Assembly: GCA_019914995.1 (NCBI GenBank)
Contig: CM034137.1
Location: 7,219,155 to 7,283,154, forward strand
Origin: Acanthochlamys bracteata
Taxonomy: Eukaryota; Streptophyta; Magnoliopsida; Pandanales; Velloziaceae
Direction: 5' to 3'
Length of the DNA: 64,000 bases
In this document: positions 23,933 to 37,126 of the stretch, piece after piece
How positions within the stretch are numbered: position 1 is the first letter of the stretch
Layout: each line of letters opens with the position of its first letter
Program-made: the position numbers and the translations under genes
Notes under the pieces: model-generated
What the model saw: the letters and a program-made list of their open reading frames with translations, nothing else
Told to the model about the DNA's origin: nothing
Databases searched by the model: none

Positions 23933-25649
23933 GTATTAGGACACCATATGCTAAAAAACTATATAAAATTTATAATAACGAATGTTGTCTGTGTTTTTTT
24001 TCTAAACAAAGGTTATATCATCGTTCAAACCCTGAAAATTAAAAATAAGTTCAAATATTTATTATTAAGAGTCGATGTATATGCTAGTAATCGTGTGAGT
24101 TTCAATGGATTTCAATTAAAAAATTAGACTAGGTAACAAATTGTGTACTGTTTTTTGCTTTGAGGATTCTGACCGTGACATCAAATTTGCAAATATAAAA
24201 CACTGGCGTGTGCCTGCCACATTGTCACTTTCTTTTTTCCTTCTTTTTGAGATTAACATTGGTTGCATTAGAAAATTATCTTTTTCCTTTAGTCAAAAAA
24301 ATTAATGAAATTATACATATAATAATTTTATAATATACAATTCAATTATTCTTTTCAAAATATAAAAAAATTAAATATTGTAAAAGTTTTTAGAAAAAAA
24401 ATTTTTAAAATGATTAAAAAATTGGAACCAAACGCATTAAAAGTTAAGTGGGCTACTTCAGAGATCAGAATCCTAAACAAAAATCAGGAACATTACGGCC
24501 TTATAAACTATAATGGGCCTATATATTGGATCTAGATTGGGCCCGAATTAGTAATGCTGCATTACTATTATTTAGTTGAAGGCTTTGGCATGGAAGAAAT
24601 AAAACAACAGCTTTTTAAGCAAAAAGGGCAATATGTATGAACTATGCATTAGTCTTTACACCAAATTAGCTATAAAAAATAGCTAAAAAAACTTGTATGA
24701 ACTAGAGGAAAATAAAAAAAGGTAAAAAGAACACTTGAAGAAGACTTGTAAAGAACTCTTTACAAAGCGTAGAAAGCATTTTACAGCTCTTACTTGTTCT
24801 GAAAACTTGTTGATTCCAAATAGAGCTCTTTGGTTTTATATTTATAGCGATTTTATCTCCTTAAGGTATAGATTAATTTGATTTAACGATAAAGAATATT
24901 TGTCGATAATATTTTTAGACTGTATCTTTACCAAATATCTCCACCTCCTAAAAACTCCTGTCTCAAAAATCGTTTAAATGTATCGAATATTCTGCTATAT
25001 TTAGACTTGTCTTATAAAAGGAACCTTCTATCGGAACAAGATAATAGAAACTATTTAGGAGTCATATTCATATGTTTTTGAATATGAATTCTAAATGTCG
25101 AAGAAATCATGCCACTGAATGTCCTTGATTTTGCGAATGACAAGAGTTCTTTTACGTCAATTCCCTTGACTTTGCGGTGAACATGCATAAGCTTGATATA
25201 CAACAGGCTCTAGTGTTTGGACTTTCAGCAGAAAGCTGCTGAGGTGAAATGCATTTGAATGACATACTATTTGTTGATTTAGGACATATTTTACTTCTGA
25301 GTTTCAAAAAATATGTAAATAAAAAATAAGTAGAAAGTCAATTTGTGACTGCAAATTTATATAACGAAAAATATATAAAAATTTTTAAAATAAGTCTTAT
25401 TTTTTATTAATAAATAATAATAAAATTTTGTTATGTAAATTTCTTATATTTTCTTATTTTTTTGAAAAGTTTATAGATATTTAAAAAATATAAAATAAAA
25501 ATAAAATTGAGTTGAAAATTTAAGCCAAAACAGCATCAAGATCATAAATGAAATAACTAGCGATATAGTGGATGGGATTACAAAGCCATGAACTTTTTTG
25601 TATTATTTTGTGGTTTGATACCCTCGAAGTCTTAGCTCTGATTCCATTA

Positions 25650-25940
25650 GTGTGTGTTTCAAATGCCGGTAATTAAATTTCGTGAAAATAAAAAATAGTA
25701 AGTACAATTTTTTAAAAAATAAAATAAAAAATAAAGTTTAGTATTTATATTTTAATTTTTGATAATATATTAAAAAATATAATTATATTAAAAAATGTAT
25801 AAATAAAAAAATTAAAATTAAAATTTTATATGTGAAAGTAAATTTCTAAATTTTTTATGTAATTAAAATATATGTATTATTCAAAATTCAAAATTTAATA
25901 AAATTAGATAAAATTACGGATTTTGAAATAAGTATTTAAA
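25650..25940. mobile_element. GTGTGTTTCAAAT-type MITE-like element
   Basis: It starts GTGTGTGTTTCAAATGCCG after TTA and aligns by eye along its length with the elements at 38221 and 50872. The right end is degraded and its exact limit is uncertain. Confidence 0.5.
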
Positions 25941-27826
25941 CGGTGGAACCGTTATTAGGGAAATCTTCTTCCCTTCCCTGTCTGACAAGAAGCCTGATAA
26001 GTAGCTGCAGAAGATTATAAATCAGGCCTTGTTTTCTAGTATTTTCATTTCGTTTCAATTCAATTGCAGCTGCAATTAATTTTGTTTATATATATGTTAA
26101 GTTAGTAGTTATTCTTGAATGAGAACAAACACGAGTCAATCAGATTCCCAAGTCCAAATGCTAACCGACACAATGGGCTCTGACCCTTTTTACAACTTTC
26201 CTGCTGCGTGCTCAATGGAAATTATCTTATCTGCTTCTCGCAACTTATTTAAGGATTTATTTAAGAGTGCTTTAAAATAAAGCTTTTTTTAAATGAAATA
26301 CTTTTTAGAAATTTTAATAAGTCTATAATCTACAATTTTTTCATACTTATTAAATTTAAACAACTATAAAATATATTAAAAATTCTTTTGAATGGACAAG
26401 TTGGAGTTCGTTTTAAAGATAGAAGTAAAACGCACTCCAAACATGCCATAATGCATACCTAAGAAATATAAAGCATATCTTAAGATATTGTATCAAAATC
26501 TATTTGATTAGCAGCTCTTTGGATTGGTTTTCCTGAAAAGCACTTATTATTTTTTAATTTTATATTTTTAAAAATAAAATAAAAGTGTTTTCCATTTTGA
26601 AAATTTTTTATTAATTTTAATTTCATATTTTAAATATTTTTTATAATAATTTATAATATTATTTAAAAATTTTAAAAAATATAAAAAAATTTATGTAATA
26701 AAAATTTTTTATTACTTATTTTTATTATTTTTTAAAATCAAAATAATAAAACTCGTTTATTAAAAAATAAAATTATTTTTAGTGAAAACTTTTTTTTCGT
26801 AAGTACTTCCAAAAGCTCCTTGAACAACCTCTAGAAAGTCTACATAAATCCAACAAGAATTAGGTTATTAAATTAATTAAGAAATATTCAATTAGTTACC
26901 AAATTATTTAAATTCATAGTAAACAAAACATTTGATAATTTTGAGAACTCTATTTAATAAATATATGATTTGTTTGAAAAATCAATCATTATTGAATACA
27001 AAAGTTATTCTTGGAGAAAATTAATCAATAGAACTCTTTTGGTTTGATTTGGAAAAGGGCATTCATGTTTTCACTCTTGTCCTTTCTTTAACACTTGAAA
27101 CTCAGAGCTTTTTTATTATCTGCAGCTGACCTCCTACAAAAGACATCCACAAAAAGTTGCAATAACTTTTAAGGAAGATCTTATTCATCATCAAAACGAA
27201 ATGAAATTCAATCAATCACCAAGTAACAGTTCATAGAAGGAAAAAGAAAAAAGGCAAGAAGAAAGTTTTTGTGATTCTTTGCTCTGCTCTGTAGTAAAAC
27301 TTTTTATCACTTACCCATTTCGGAAAATTCCCTTGTTTCTCATATTCAAAGAACAAAATCTTATCAACAGGTTTATCTCTTCTGAAATTCTTGACAGAAA
27401 CAAAAAAAACCCAAAAATTGCTCTGCTGTTGTGAAACGAAAAAGAATGTCGTTATCTCTTTTGAACAATTTCTTCATTGAATACTCTTTCTTTTCTGTGA
27501 TCTTGTTTTTCTTCACAACCCAAAAAGAACAATTACAATTCAGTAAGTGATAAACAAAACTATAGCAATAGAAATTAGTCAAAGCAGAGCAGACAGATTC
27601 TAAGTACCAAGAGGAAAAAAGACAGAGGATTGAATGCTTCATTCATGAGCCAGTCATCGATTCATTCTATACAAAATACAATTTTTTGTTGGTCCCAAAA
27701 TATCCCCGGTTTCCTCCACTCTATTTTTCCGACTCATCACACGTAGTGGAAAACGGAGGTATTTTGGGAAGAAAATATTCATAAAGCCTTCAGTAGCAAT
27801 TACCAACTAGCTAATTAAGCATCCAT

Positions 27827-28075
27827 TCACCGGTTGTGTAGTGGATCAGGACAACTAGGCACTCTCCTCTTGTAATCTTCAACTCCGATTCCTTCTTCTT
27901 GCTCAGAACCAACGATCGCTGCAGGTGGCGCAGGTCTTTCTCCGACAACAACTGCTGCGGCTCCTATCTTTCCGTTTACCGGAATTATTCGAATCGCCAT
28001 TGATGTTCTGCTACCGCAGTGCAAGACTAAGAAGAAGCTGATGAGTACGAAGAAAACGCAAACCAACTTCCCCAT
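27827..28075 (-). CDS. CLE-family secreted signalling peptide precursor, Gly6-to-Cys variant
   Basis: A single-exon gene for an 82-residue pre-propeptide. The N terminus MGKLVCVFFVLISFFLVLHCG is a clear secretion signal. The middle is variable and Ala/Gly/Glu-rich. The C terminus is RRVPSCPDPLHN followed by one Arg and the stop, which matches the 12-residue CLE motif (RxVPxGPDPLHN/H) at every consensus position except Gly6, here Cys. In CLE peptides the processed 12- or 13-mer acts outside the cell on CLV1/BAM-type receptor kinases. The core lies at 27833-27868. An in-frame ATG eight codons upstream (28099) would add MLSWKEKR. I prefer the inner ATG because it places the signal peptide at the terminus. 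Whether the Cys peptide is a known subclass or a change confined to this lineage cannot be told from the sequence alone. Confidence 0.8.
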   Translation of the reverse strand: MGKLVCVFFVLISFFLVLHCGSRTSMAIRIIPVNGKIGAAAVVVGERPAPPAAIVGSEQEEGIGVEDYKRRVPSCPDPLHNR

Positions 28076-28099
28076 TCTTTTTTCCTTCCATGAGAGCAT

Positions 28100-31000
28100 T
28101 GCCAGAAGAAAATTTTAAAAACTCAATTTAGTTTGCCGGAACTTGTCTTCATTGCCTGGGAGCTCCGGCGACCACCTTCACTACTCGCACGCAATGAAAA
28201 GAAAGAGTTGATAGCAGCTAGTAATAATGGGATAGATAGAAAGATTGCTTACCTAACGTTAGATTGACCATGTGATGACAAGATAGAAACCCAAAACCCC
28301 AGACAGATTACCGCAATTTTATTCTACGGATCACATATTAAATAAGAATATTAACAAAAAATATTAGATTAAATACGAAATAAGACGAGAATTTACGAGA
28401 AAGAGTTGATCGGGAGTGACGATATGTTGCTGTTTCCGGGAGGTAGCTGGCTTTTGTAAGGAAAACAAAATTAAAAGGTACGATATAGCTACCATGGATT
28501 ACGGGTTAGTGTTTTGTCTAATAACCGTGTTCAACAAGCTAAATATTCAATTTCTAATACAATCAAATATAAAAAAAATTACTTTTAGTTTTAGTTTTAG
28601 GATGTGTTTTAGTTATTCTTAATTCAATTTTTAAATATAGTTTGATAAAAAGAGTTCAATAAAAATAAATTAAAAGTAATTTAATAAATTTATAATACCA
28701 AATTCAATTTTTGATCAAGAAAATTAAAAAATCGGAGTAACTTAAATATACATCTTTCTAAATACAATTAATATAAAATTTTAATTCATTTTTTAAAATT
28801 TATTTCTTTATATAATTTATTTTTAAGATTTTAGTTTTTAGAAACTTATTTTATTGCAATCAAACAAACTCTAACAAAATTTAAGTAATAACAAAATAAT
28901 TGCTTCGTACTTAGAGAGTAAATTGTTTTTAGATTAGCATAATACACATTCACTGTGTGCCATGTGATAAAAGTCATTAGTTGCATTCTTCAATTCACAG
29001 TTCTTTTTGTTTTTAGAATTTATCACAATTCACGCACAACTTAATGAGAGTTTGGGATTGCTTAATGAAATAACTTTTTTTTAAGAAAGAAAATATTTTT
29101 GTTTTTTTTTTTAGAAATAAATTTTTTTTTTGTTTTTAAAAAATAATAAAAATATGTAATAAAAAAATCTCATTACGTAAAATTTTTCTATATATTTTAA
29201 ATTTTTAAATAAATTTTTTATATATTTATAAAATATGTATTAAAAAATATAAAATAAAAAAATTTAAAAAGTAACGTTTGGAATGCAATCCCAAACGCAC
29301 TCTTAAATGAATCTTATTACTAAAGAAAACAACTTAAAGAATTTGAAAAAGGAAATTATTTGTATTTTTAATATATATATATATGGTATAAGCTCAAAAG
29401 CATGTTTTGAGATAATTAGAGTATATTTAATTCATCAAAACATAAATTCTTAATGATTTATATTTTATAAATTTCATTTTTACTAATTTATTTAAATTCA
29501 TCCTTTATAAATTTATTTTCACAAAAATGAATCCTACCTTTAATTACTCCTAAAAGAAAGAGAATATCATTAGAAAATATTTAAAAGTGTTTATAAAATA
29601 ATGCTTATTCAAAATAAAAATTATTTTAAATATTTTTATTTAAAATAATTATATAAAAACTACAATAATAAATATTTTTATATTTATTTTTATAAATATT
29701 ATAAAAAATTTATTAAAATATAAATATTTATTTGAATGATAAACAATTAATTCAAAGTTCTCCCAAAACTTAAACGCAGGCGTTCGTAATGAAACACTGC
29801 CTCCTCTTTGTCTTCTTGCGTTCGTCTTCTTCATTACTCGTTTTGTTGCAGGAAATCCTTCAAAACTTTCAGTAAAAACTTTCAGCGGTTCTCGTGAATG
29901 AAACAGAGATTGGATTCATTAGGGTTTTTTAATGTTGTCTTTGTTTTGCATACAATCTATACATGACAGGTAATTGCATGTTTGATTAATTAGTGTTTTC
30001 ATTATGATGATTAAGATAAGCACTTATTAGCATTTGTTCTTATTCTAGTGGTGCATATGACTCTCACTTTGAGTAAAAATAATATAATTATACGTAATAA
30101 AAATTTTATATAATTTTTAATTATTTTGAGATAAGGAAAGAGAAATTTATTTTTTGAAATACCTCAAATTAAATTTTTCAAAAAAAAATTATTTTATACA
30201 ATTTCAAACATCTCCAAAATGTGTTCTTCAAATAAACTGATACATGCCACTTACGTTTGGGTAAATTACTTTAATCTATGACTTATTTGATTTGAACTAA
30301 AAAATACCACTAATTAAAGTACATAATAAACTATATAATATGTTAGTTATCTAGTGCAATAAGAAAAGCTAACAAATTGCATAGTCTTGCTATATTATTA
30401 TCGGGTACAAAATTTAATAGTTATATAATTGCAATTATATAATTTATGTTCATGATTGATATGTTACATAATATAAAAATTATTTTGAATTTGAATATTT
30501 AAATAAATCAATTTATTAAATATTTATATAATAATTATGTGTCACTTCAATCATAGCATGGCATTAGTTTAGAGTAAACCGAGCTATGTGTATAGGAATC
30601 TCCATTATCAGTTCATGGCATTATTTTTAGAGTTATATTCAGCGGATATTTTAATTGTCAGGGAATATATTTTCTACCTTTAGATTTAAGTTCAATATTT
30701 TATATGATTTAATTACTATTTCATACCAAATCTTAAGTCAAATAAAATTTTATTTAAATTTTCGTTTACATATTTTAATTATTATGTTTAATTTTTACTT
30801 CAAATAAAGTTTATTTTTTAAAAATTTATTTTTATGAAACTGACTTCTATAATTATTACTTTTTGGTGATTTATAAAGTATAGTCTTAAATACCATATCT
30901 TTTCCTGAAGTAACTCCCAGAAGAAGCCAACTTTTTCAGAGTGAACAAGTTTAGTCGATGTTCGGAAGAATTTTTTTTCTTCTTTTTATTTCATATTTTT

Positions 31001-33518
31001 TAATAATAAAATTTTTTAAAATATTTGTAAAATTATTTTAAATTTAAAACATAAAAAAAAATTTACAATATAAAATTTTATTATTATTTATTTTTTTAAT
31101 AAAAATATTTTAAAATATTTTTTTTAAAAATTTAATTTTTAATAAACATTTCCAAACATTCATTTTGGTCCGTGAAGAAAATTAACTAACTCTTAAAATA
31201 AGGAAGGTTTTAGAATCTACGGCTTGAATTTAGGGCTGTTTCGTTCAACTTATCAAAAAAATATTTTTTTAGTTTTTATTTTATATTTTTTAATATATAT
31301 TTTATAAATATTTAAAAACTTTTATTTAAAAATTTAAAAGTATAAAAAATTTTTACATAAGATCTTTTTATTATATATTTTTATTTTAAAAAATAAAAAA
31401 ATAAAATTTATTTCTAAAAAAAATATTGTTTGTTTCAAAAAATCTTTAATTTAAAACCACCTCTAAACGCCCCTCAAATTTCGTTTGGATTATAGATAGA
31501 CATGGGAATGATGATGAAATAAATTATTTCTCTATGTCTATCTATGTTTGGTAACATATCATTAATAAAAAAGATGGAGAACTACTCTCCATCCTTTCCA
31601 TTGTTTATTAGTTAATTATGTCCCCACTAAATTGGTGAGTACATATAGTGACAAAAAAAAAAGCAAATTTATTTATCTTTTTATCCTATTTTTTTAAAAT
31701 ATTTTTAATATTTATTTATAATTTAGTATTTATTTTTTATTTAATATTTTTAAATTAAGATATATTATTTATTATAATAATTTAAAATTTTTATATTTAT
31801 TTAATTTTAATTAGTGAGGAAATAATAAAATTATATGATTAGTTTCTATATTTAATAATTAATATAATTTTAGATTAAGTTATATTAATAAAGTTTATTT
31901 AGAATTATATTAATAAAAGTAATATAAAAAATATAAATAAATAAGGGTATTTGAATATTTATAAAAACTTTACTTTTATTACTCATTCATTTATCCACCT
32001 ATCTAAATATAGTTAATTTTTTACCCTCACTATATATCCAAATATCGTAAGATCAATTAACTATTCTTTCCTATCCGTTCTCTTATTATTTTTTTCTATC
32101 CGTTATCTTTTTCTTATTTTTTACCTATAAATCCAAACATAACCTTAATATTCGATCGGAAGTGTTTAAAAATTTTTTAAAAAATTTTTTAAGTTTATAC
32201 ATGACAGACAATGGCATTGGAATACAATCACAGACAAATTTTTGCCCTATCTTCTAGATCTCTACCACACTCATATCCATACATGACATTTGAATAAAAA
32301 TATTTTTGTAAGAAGAACACACCAAGGCGTGCTTTAATTACATAAAACAAATTTTATAAAAATAAATTTTATGAAAATAAAATTTGAATTAATAATTAAA
32401 ATATATGAAATAAATTTGGAATTAAATAAAAATAAGTTTGATATGAAAAGTAAAATAAAATTTATAATTTTAATTCAAATATATAAAATGACAAATTTAA
32501 ATTTTGAAAAAAAAAGTAAAATTATTTGTAATTAAAACATGCCCACATTTGTGTTTCCAGAATCTAGAGATCAATGTACGATAGACGTGTTTGTGGCTTC
32601 TTAATTTTCCTTATTCTTGACATATCAACCAAGATCCATAAAACATACATTACAAAGTAATTAAATTCTTACGATGGTGCACTTAGCTACATGTATATAC
32701 ACTTACTATATTGATCAAACTCTGTAGATTGCATAAAAGAAGAATAGATTGGAGAAAGTTTGAAAGCGCTTAAAATAAAAAACTTTTTATAAAAATATTT
32801 ATTTTAATTATAAAAAATTTTACTTTTTTTTGCTTCAAAAAAATATACATATATAAATTTTATTTGTATAATTCATTTGTAAGTTTTAATTTATTTTTTT
32901 AAAATACTGTAAAACTACGTTGCTTGTTAAATTTTTATAACATTATACAAAATTTATTAAAATTTTAAAAAATATAAAAAAAATTCTACGTAGTAAAATT
33001 TTTTTATTACTTCTTTTTAGATCAAAATAATAAAATTTATTTATTAAAATAAAACAAAAATATCCTAAATTTTATAAAAATTTATTTCATAAGTACTCCC
33101 AAATGCCTCCTAACCAAATCTTCTTTTTTTAAGTCTTCTCCTAAGCCTGTTAACAAAACAATCAACTAGGACAAGGCTACAAGCATCTCTTTCCTTTAGA
33201 ATTGATACCTATTTTAGTTTTTGTTAACAATCTTGGTCAAATGAGAACTTAGATCACCATTTCATAGGGATTTACTGAAGAATGTTTCATTTCACAATGA
33301 TGAAGTAACTGCAATCCTGCATACCATCCCAATACGTACACAATTTCCATACCAAGGTATATGAGCATTGCCTTAGGATAACTATTTTTTAGACTGTAGA
33401 AACTATAACCAGGGTAAAATAGATCCAACCATCTTCAAAATTTATAGGCGACTCAGTACAGATTGCACGCTGGACTTTTCCTCAACTACATTCATATGTG
33501 TACACGTAAGTAACGCAG
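28100..33518. other. Long AT-rich intergenic DNA between CLE and DUF1218 genes
   Basis: Apart from the CLE promoter (28100-28350) I find no gene. A MITE-like element is at 29045-29303. The stretch 29750-29950 is GC-richer and includes ATTAGGGTTTTTT, but no convincing exon. The stretches 31220-31470, 31680-32130 and 32740-33110 are AT-rich repeat-like DNA, and 33120-33518 is the likely 3'UTR of the DUF1218 gene. Confidence 0.35.
29045..29303. mobile_element. MITE with GTTTGGGATTGC ends, PIF/Harbinger-like
   Basis: The left end reads TGAGAGTTTGGGATTGC and the right end is the inverse of AGAGTGCGTTTGGGATTGC. TAA (or TTA) flanks both sides. The interior is nearly pure A/T and about 260 bp long. 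A 3-bp TTA/TAA duplication points to PIF/Harbinger (Tourist-like) elements, but the assignment is tentative without a transposase partner. Confidence 0.6.
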
Positions 33519-36500
33519 TTACGCATACCCTGTCATACCTACTGCAGAGTTTGCACGACTGGTTTTATGTGCAGCTTGGCTTGTTGCTTTGGTGAAGTAC
33601 ATGTAGTAGTATACATTCAGGATCATCGTGAAAACCACAAAGACTGCTCCTGTAATGAACACTCCTTTCCGAAGGGATTCACAGGTCCAGTTCTGCGCAT
33701 AGATCACATGCCTGTACTTCGTATGATATGCATTCTTTGTTGCTCCAGCTATGAGACAAGCCTCAGCTACTAAGAAAGTTAGCCTTACAACCAAAGGGTT
33801 AGGAGTCAGCAAACTACTACAAGTAGCTTAACAGGAAGGACTGAATGTTTTTAGCTCACCATGAAGAACCAAAATATATAATGGACCATGCTCGACTTCC
33901 TCCAGTGGCCAAAGGTCTTCCAAAACACATGCATTTTGTCACACCCATCAGCAGTCCCTGACTTGTGATGAGAAACAAGAATGCACCAACTCCATATCCA
34001 GTGGAAACGTCCGAATCATAGGCACAGTATGTAGCATTAAATTGATCATGAACTATCTCACCCTGCAATCACAGTCGACGCAATAAGAAAACTCTTTGAC
34101 AAGCTGCATGCAAAGAAGATTGTAGGCCATGTCCTAAGATGGGATTCAGACCAGTACTAGACCAACCTCAAATGTTCAGGATTGATTTTAATCTAGCAAA
34201 GTAAACTACAAGGAACTCACAATAAAATGCAAACAGAATCAGAAATACAATTAGAACATGATAAAACAAAGAAAAGAGGTAGGGAAAAACATGCAAAAAC
34301 AAAGAACTCTACTTCAAACAATTCTTGACATTTTGCAAATTAGTAAGGAAAAGGGTAGCAAGTAGAAGGAACAGCTCTGCTTCATATATGCAGAAATGCA
34401 AGATTGTTATTATTTGAGAGCCTGAACTGGCTCTACAATAGCAATTGAATCCTGAACATTGTTGGCAGTGAGTAACTTTGCATTCATCCTGAAATACGTA
34501 AGACTGACTTGTGGATAGTTAACATTACGCCACCAAACAATCGACATGGAAAACATCCTACCTAATAACAAGCACTTTATGTATTTAAAGCTAACTCCTA
34601 TCTCCATAGGTAGCACAACAGCTGAGCACCAACATAATTCTTTCTAGAATGCTTAGGAAACTGTAGCATACAATTCCCACCTAGAAATACAAGATTCAGG
34701 TTGTTCACCCAAACTCAAGAATGATGGCAGTATTGAACTTAATTAAAAACAAATTACCAATGGGTGGCATTTCATATAAACCCTTTTCTTAGGAAGAAAA
34801 AAGACACTTTCCCAAGAAATTAAGAAAATCTTAACATCTTATTACAATAAACAGGCATCAACAATTTTCTCCTATATAAACAATCATACAACAGTCCAGG
34901 AAAACAGGATGTCAAGGAAAACAGGGAGCTAGTACTTCATAACCCGAATAGAGGCGTGGCCATGACGGAAACACTCTGTTGGAACGTTGCTAGGGTTTTA
35001 GGTAGAGAGAAGATGAGGGAAAGAGAATAGTATATAAAACTCTAAAAAATTGTTATATAATGATACAGCAGTCCGCTACTTATACTAGTTGGAATCACAA
35101 GGTTTTTGAAGACCTCTGCTTAAGAATTTATGTAATGCTATCTAAGCCCCAAGAAGAAAGTTTTTCGCTCTATAAACATGAAAAGCTATTGTATCAACTA
35201 CATGTGTTTTGCCTGGGTCATATGCTTTGGTATAGAATATACAACTCACAACTCGTAAAAGATGGTAGGCATGCAATGCAGCTCAATATGACTAAGAATG
35301 CATATTTAGACAACGTAGTTTAAGATCAACGTCTTCTGAAAGTCCTTCGACTATTTAAAAAACATGTTAATAGCTTTCAGAAATGGTTCATATTGTCCTT
35401 TAGTTTAGCCACAATAGTTGTTGCTGTTGAGAGAACTGTAGCATGCAGATCAGGATTCAAAGTGAGAACAAATTGTTGCAGTGTTAAACACCCATTGTTG
35501 GACTTTGTTTTCTGTCAATCTCCTTAACCACAACATTCTTTCACCAACATCCTTTATTCATATATCAACAAAACCTAACTCTTAGCAACAAGATGGGTTA
35601 AACATGTAAAGCATGATTGAACTAGGTGAACAGAAAAGTAAATGATGGATGATGGAAGCTTCCATTGCATTTTTATTTGTTCTTTGTGCTCAGAAAGACG
35701 TGTAACAATTGGGTCAAAAAAATTGCAAGTTTGGTCACGATTAAGTCACAACATATCCTGAATGGAGGAATGGATGGACTATAATGGAAATTTATGCTAT
35801 ATACTGTAATTAATACCAAGTTTTTCATCTCTGGGTTCATGCCATACCCAATTTGCTAATATTGAACAACTATAAGCTAAAGTAAACGAGCATCCCCCTA
35901 GACATAGCCTTCCTATTCCTTTACCTTGTGAAAATGGAATTAAAAAAACTCTTGTGTACAAGCAAATAGTAAACTACTCTTTACTTTATGCAAACTATTA
36001 TAGCTCAAGACACTCCAAAATCCATACAACAGTGGACTCACACATACATAGATAACTACCTAAACACACCACTAGACAACACTGTTACCATGCACCTTCT
36101 AAAAGTCCAATCAACAACTAACATTCTGGATTTTGTAACTTCAATCATCTAAAAAGGGGAGTGCAATGCATTTAAACCATCCTCACAATAGCCTAGTCTG
36201 GACCCAGGAAATTATCAAGGAAGAAAAGGGGGAAAATAGCACAAGTCAACATTTTTTCTCAATTTGAGATAAACTTAAACAGTAAGGTGTAGAATAAGCG
36301 AAGTCCACAATGATTGACAATCCGCTATGTTGTGACATAAATGTGCACATTTACTACAAAAAAATGAAACAGGGTTTTCACTAATCATTTCAAGGGTAAG
36401 AACAAAATCTTATAAATATGGCATCTCAGTTAAATCAAAAGACTAAAATAGGGACAAAGCCTCAACATCAAAGCTCTTCTCTTGGAAGGATGAAAGAATT

Positions 36501-37126
36501 AGAGGGAAACCTTGGTAAGCTCAACACCTTAATCCCAAGATCAACAAAGAAAATACTAGTACTGTTCATGACAATGCTGGCTGATCTTAAACAAACTTCT
36601 TCAATCCATCAATTTCTTAGCCTGATAATTTCTCTCTCCGACAAAAGAATTTCACTTCCATACCCAACACATTCCGAAAGGAACAAATTCAAAAACTTCG
36701 AAGCTCAAGGTCCATTTTTTCTAAAAAGAAGAAGACAAAAGCAAGAAGACAGTTTTCCTAAAGCAAGAAAAAAGTCTTATAAAAACCCAAAAATCCAAGA
36801 TAACAATTCTAAAGCACAGTGATCACAAAACAAGAAGTTTAAACCAGAACACATTTCTCTTAACTAAGAAAAAAAATTTTCTTAAAACCCAATCAGCAGA
36901 TAACAATTGTAAGCCCATTTAATCACAATCTCGGTAAAGATCTCACCACAATACATTTGGGATGTATAAAGAAAGCCAAGAAAACACTAAGAGAGAGAGG
37001 GAGAGACAAACAAACAAATCTTACAGTGCTACGACGGCGTTCTGCAGCGACGGCGAAGCCAAATGCAGTGAGACTGAGTGCTACAACTAGAATGCAAACC
37101 AAAGTTGAACCTTTTCCTTCTCCCAT
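33519..37126 (-). CDS. DUF1218 four-helix membrane protein
   Basis: Three coding exons on the minus strand, 37126-37025, 34062-33860 and 33783-33519, give 189 residues. Junctions are phase 0 after ERRRST and phase 2 inside Trp102. The protein starts MGEGKGSTLVCILVVAL, a signal-anchor helix, then the family signature FGFAVAAERRRST. Further membrane segments are GAFLFLITSQGLLMGV, SWLTFLVAEACLIAG and VFITGAVFVVFTMIL. Family marks include CAYDSDVSTGYGVGAF, GGSRAW, AGATKNAYHTKYR and CESLRKGVF. DUF1218 proteins are plant-specific endoplasmic reticulum or plasma membrane proteins. Some members affect cell-wall lignin (MWL) or leaf symmetry and veins (VCC/DEAL). The first intron is about 2.96 kb, far longer than the 76-nt second intron. 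An extra small exon inside it is not needed, as ERRRST-GEIVHDQF joins like the family. Confidence 0.87.
34063..37024 (-). other. Long first intron of DUF1218 gene
   Basis: A 2.96-kb intron of moderate AT content. A plus-strand segment from about 34977 begins TGTTGGAACGTTGCTAGGG and includes AGTATATAAAACTC, which resembles the start of an LTR. I found no matching end or target duplication. Open frames at 35060-35323 and 36418-36822 look accidental. Long first introns in plants can carry enhancing elements, but nothing specific is visible here. Confidence 0.5.

Larger units (their letters stand above)
23020..27826. other. AT-rich intergenic DNA between LBD and CLE genes
   Basis: No gene is recognised. 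A TA microsatellite lies at 23911-23932. The region 24560-25260 is less AT-rich and, on the minus strand, has a TATA-like CTATAAATATAAAACC near 24830-24850, so it could be a lone LTR or other promoter-bearing fossil, which I could not confirm. About 25650-25940 is a GTGTGTTTCAAAT-type inverted-repeat element, and 26510-26830 is similar AT-rich material. The stretch 27060-27800 is probably the 3' flank of the CLE gene. Confidence 0.35.

Noticed and set aside
34977-35330. LTR-like start (TGTTGGAACG) in the DUF1218 intron
   Set aside because: I found no matching CA end, second LTR or target duplication, so I did not call an element.
36418-36822. A 134-codon plus-strand frame in the DUF1218 intron
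   Set aside because: Low-complexity Lys/Ser-rich translation with no family resemblance, antisense within a long intron.
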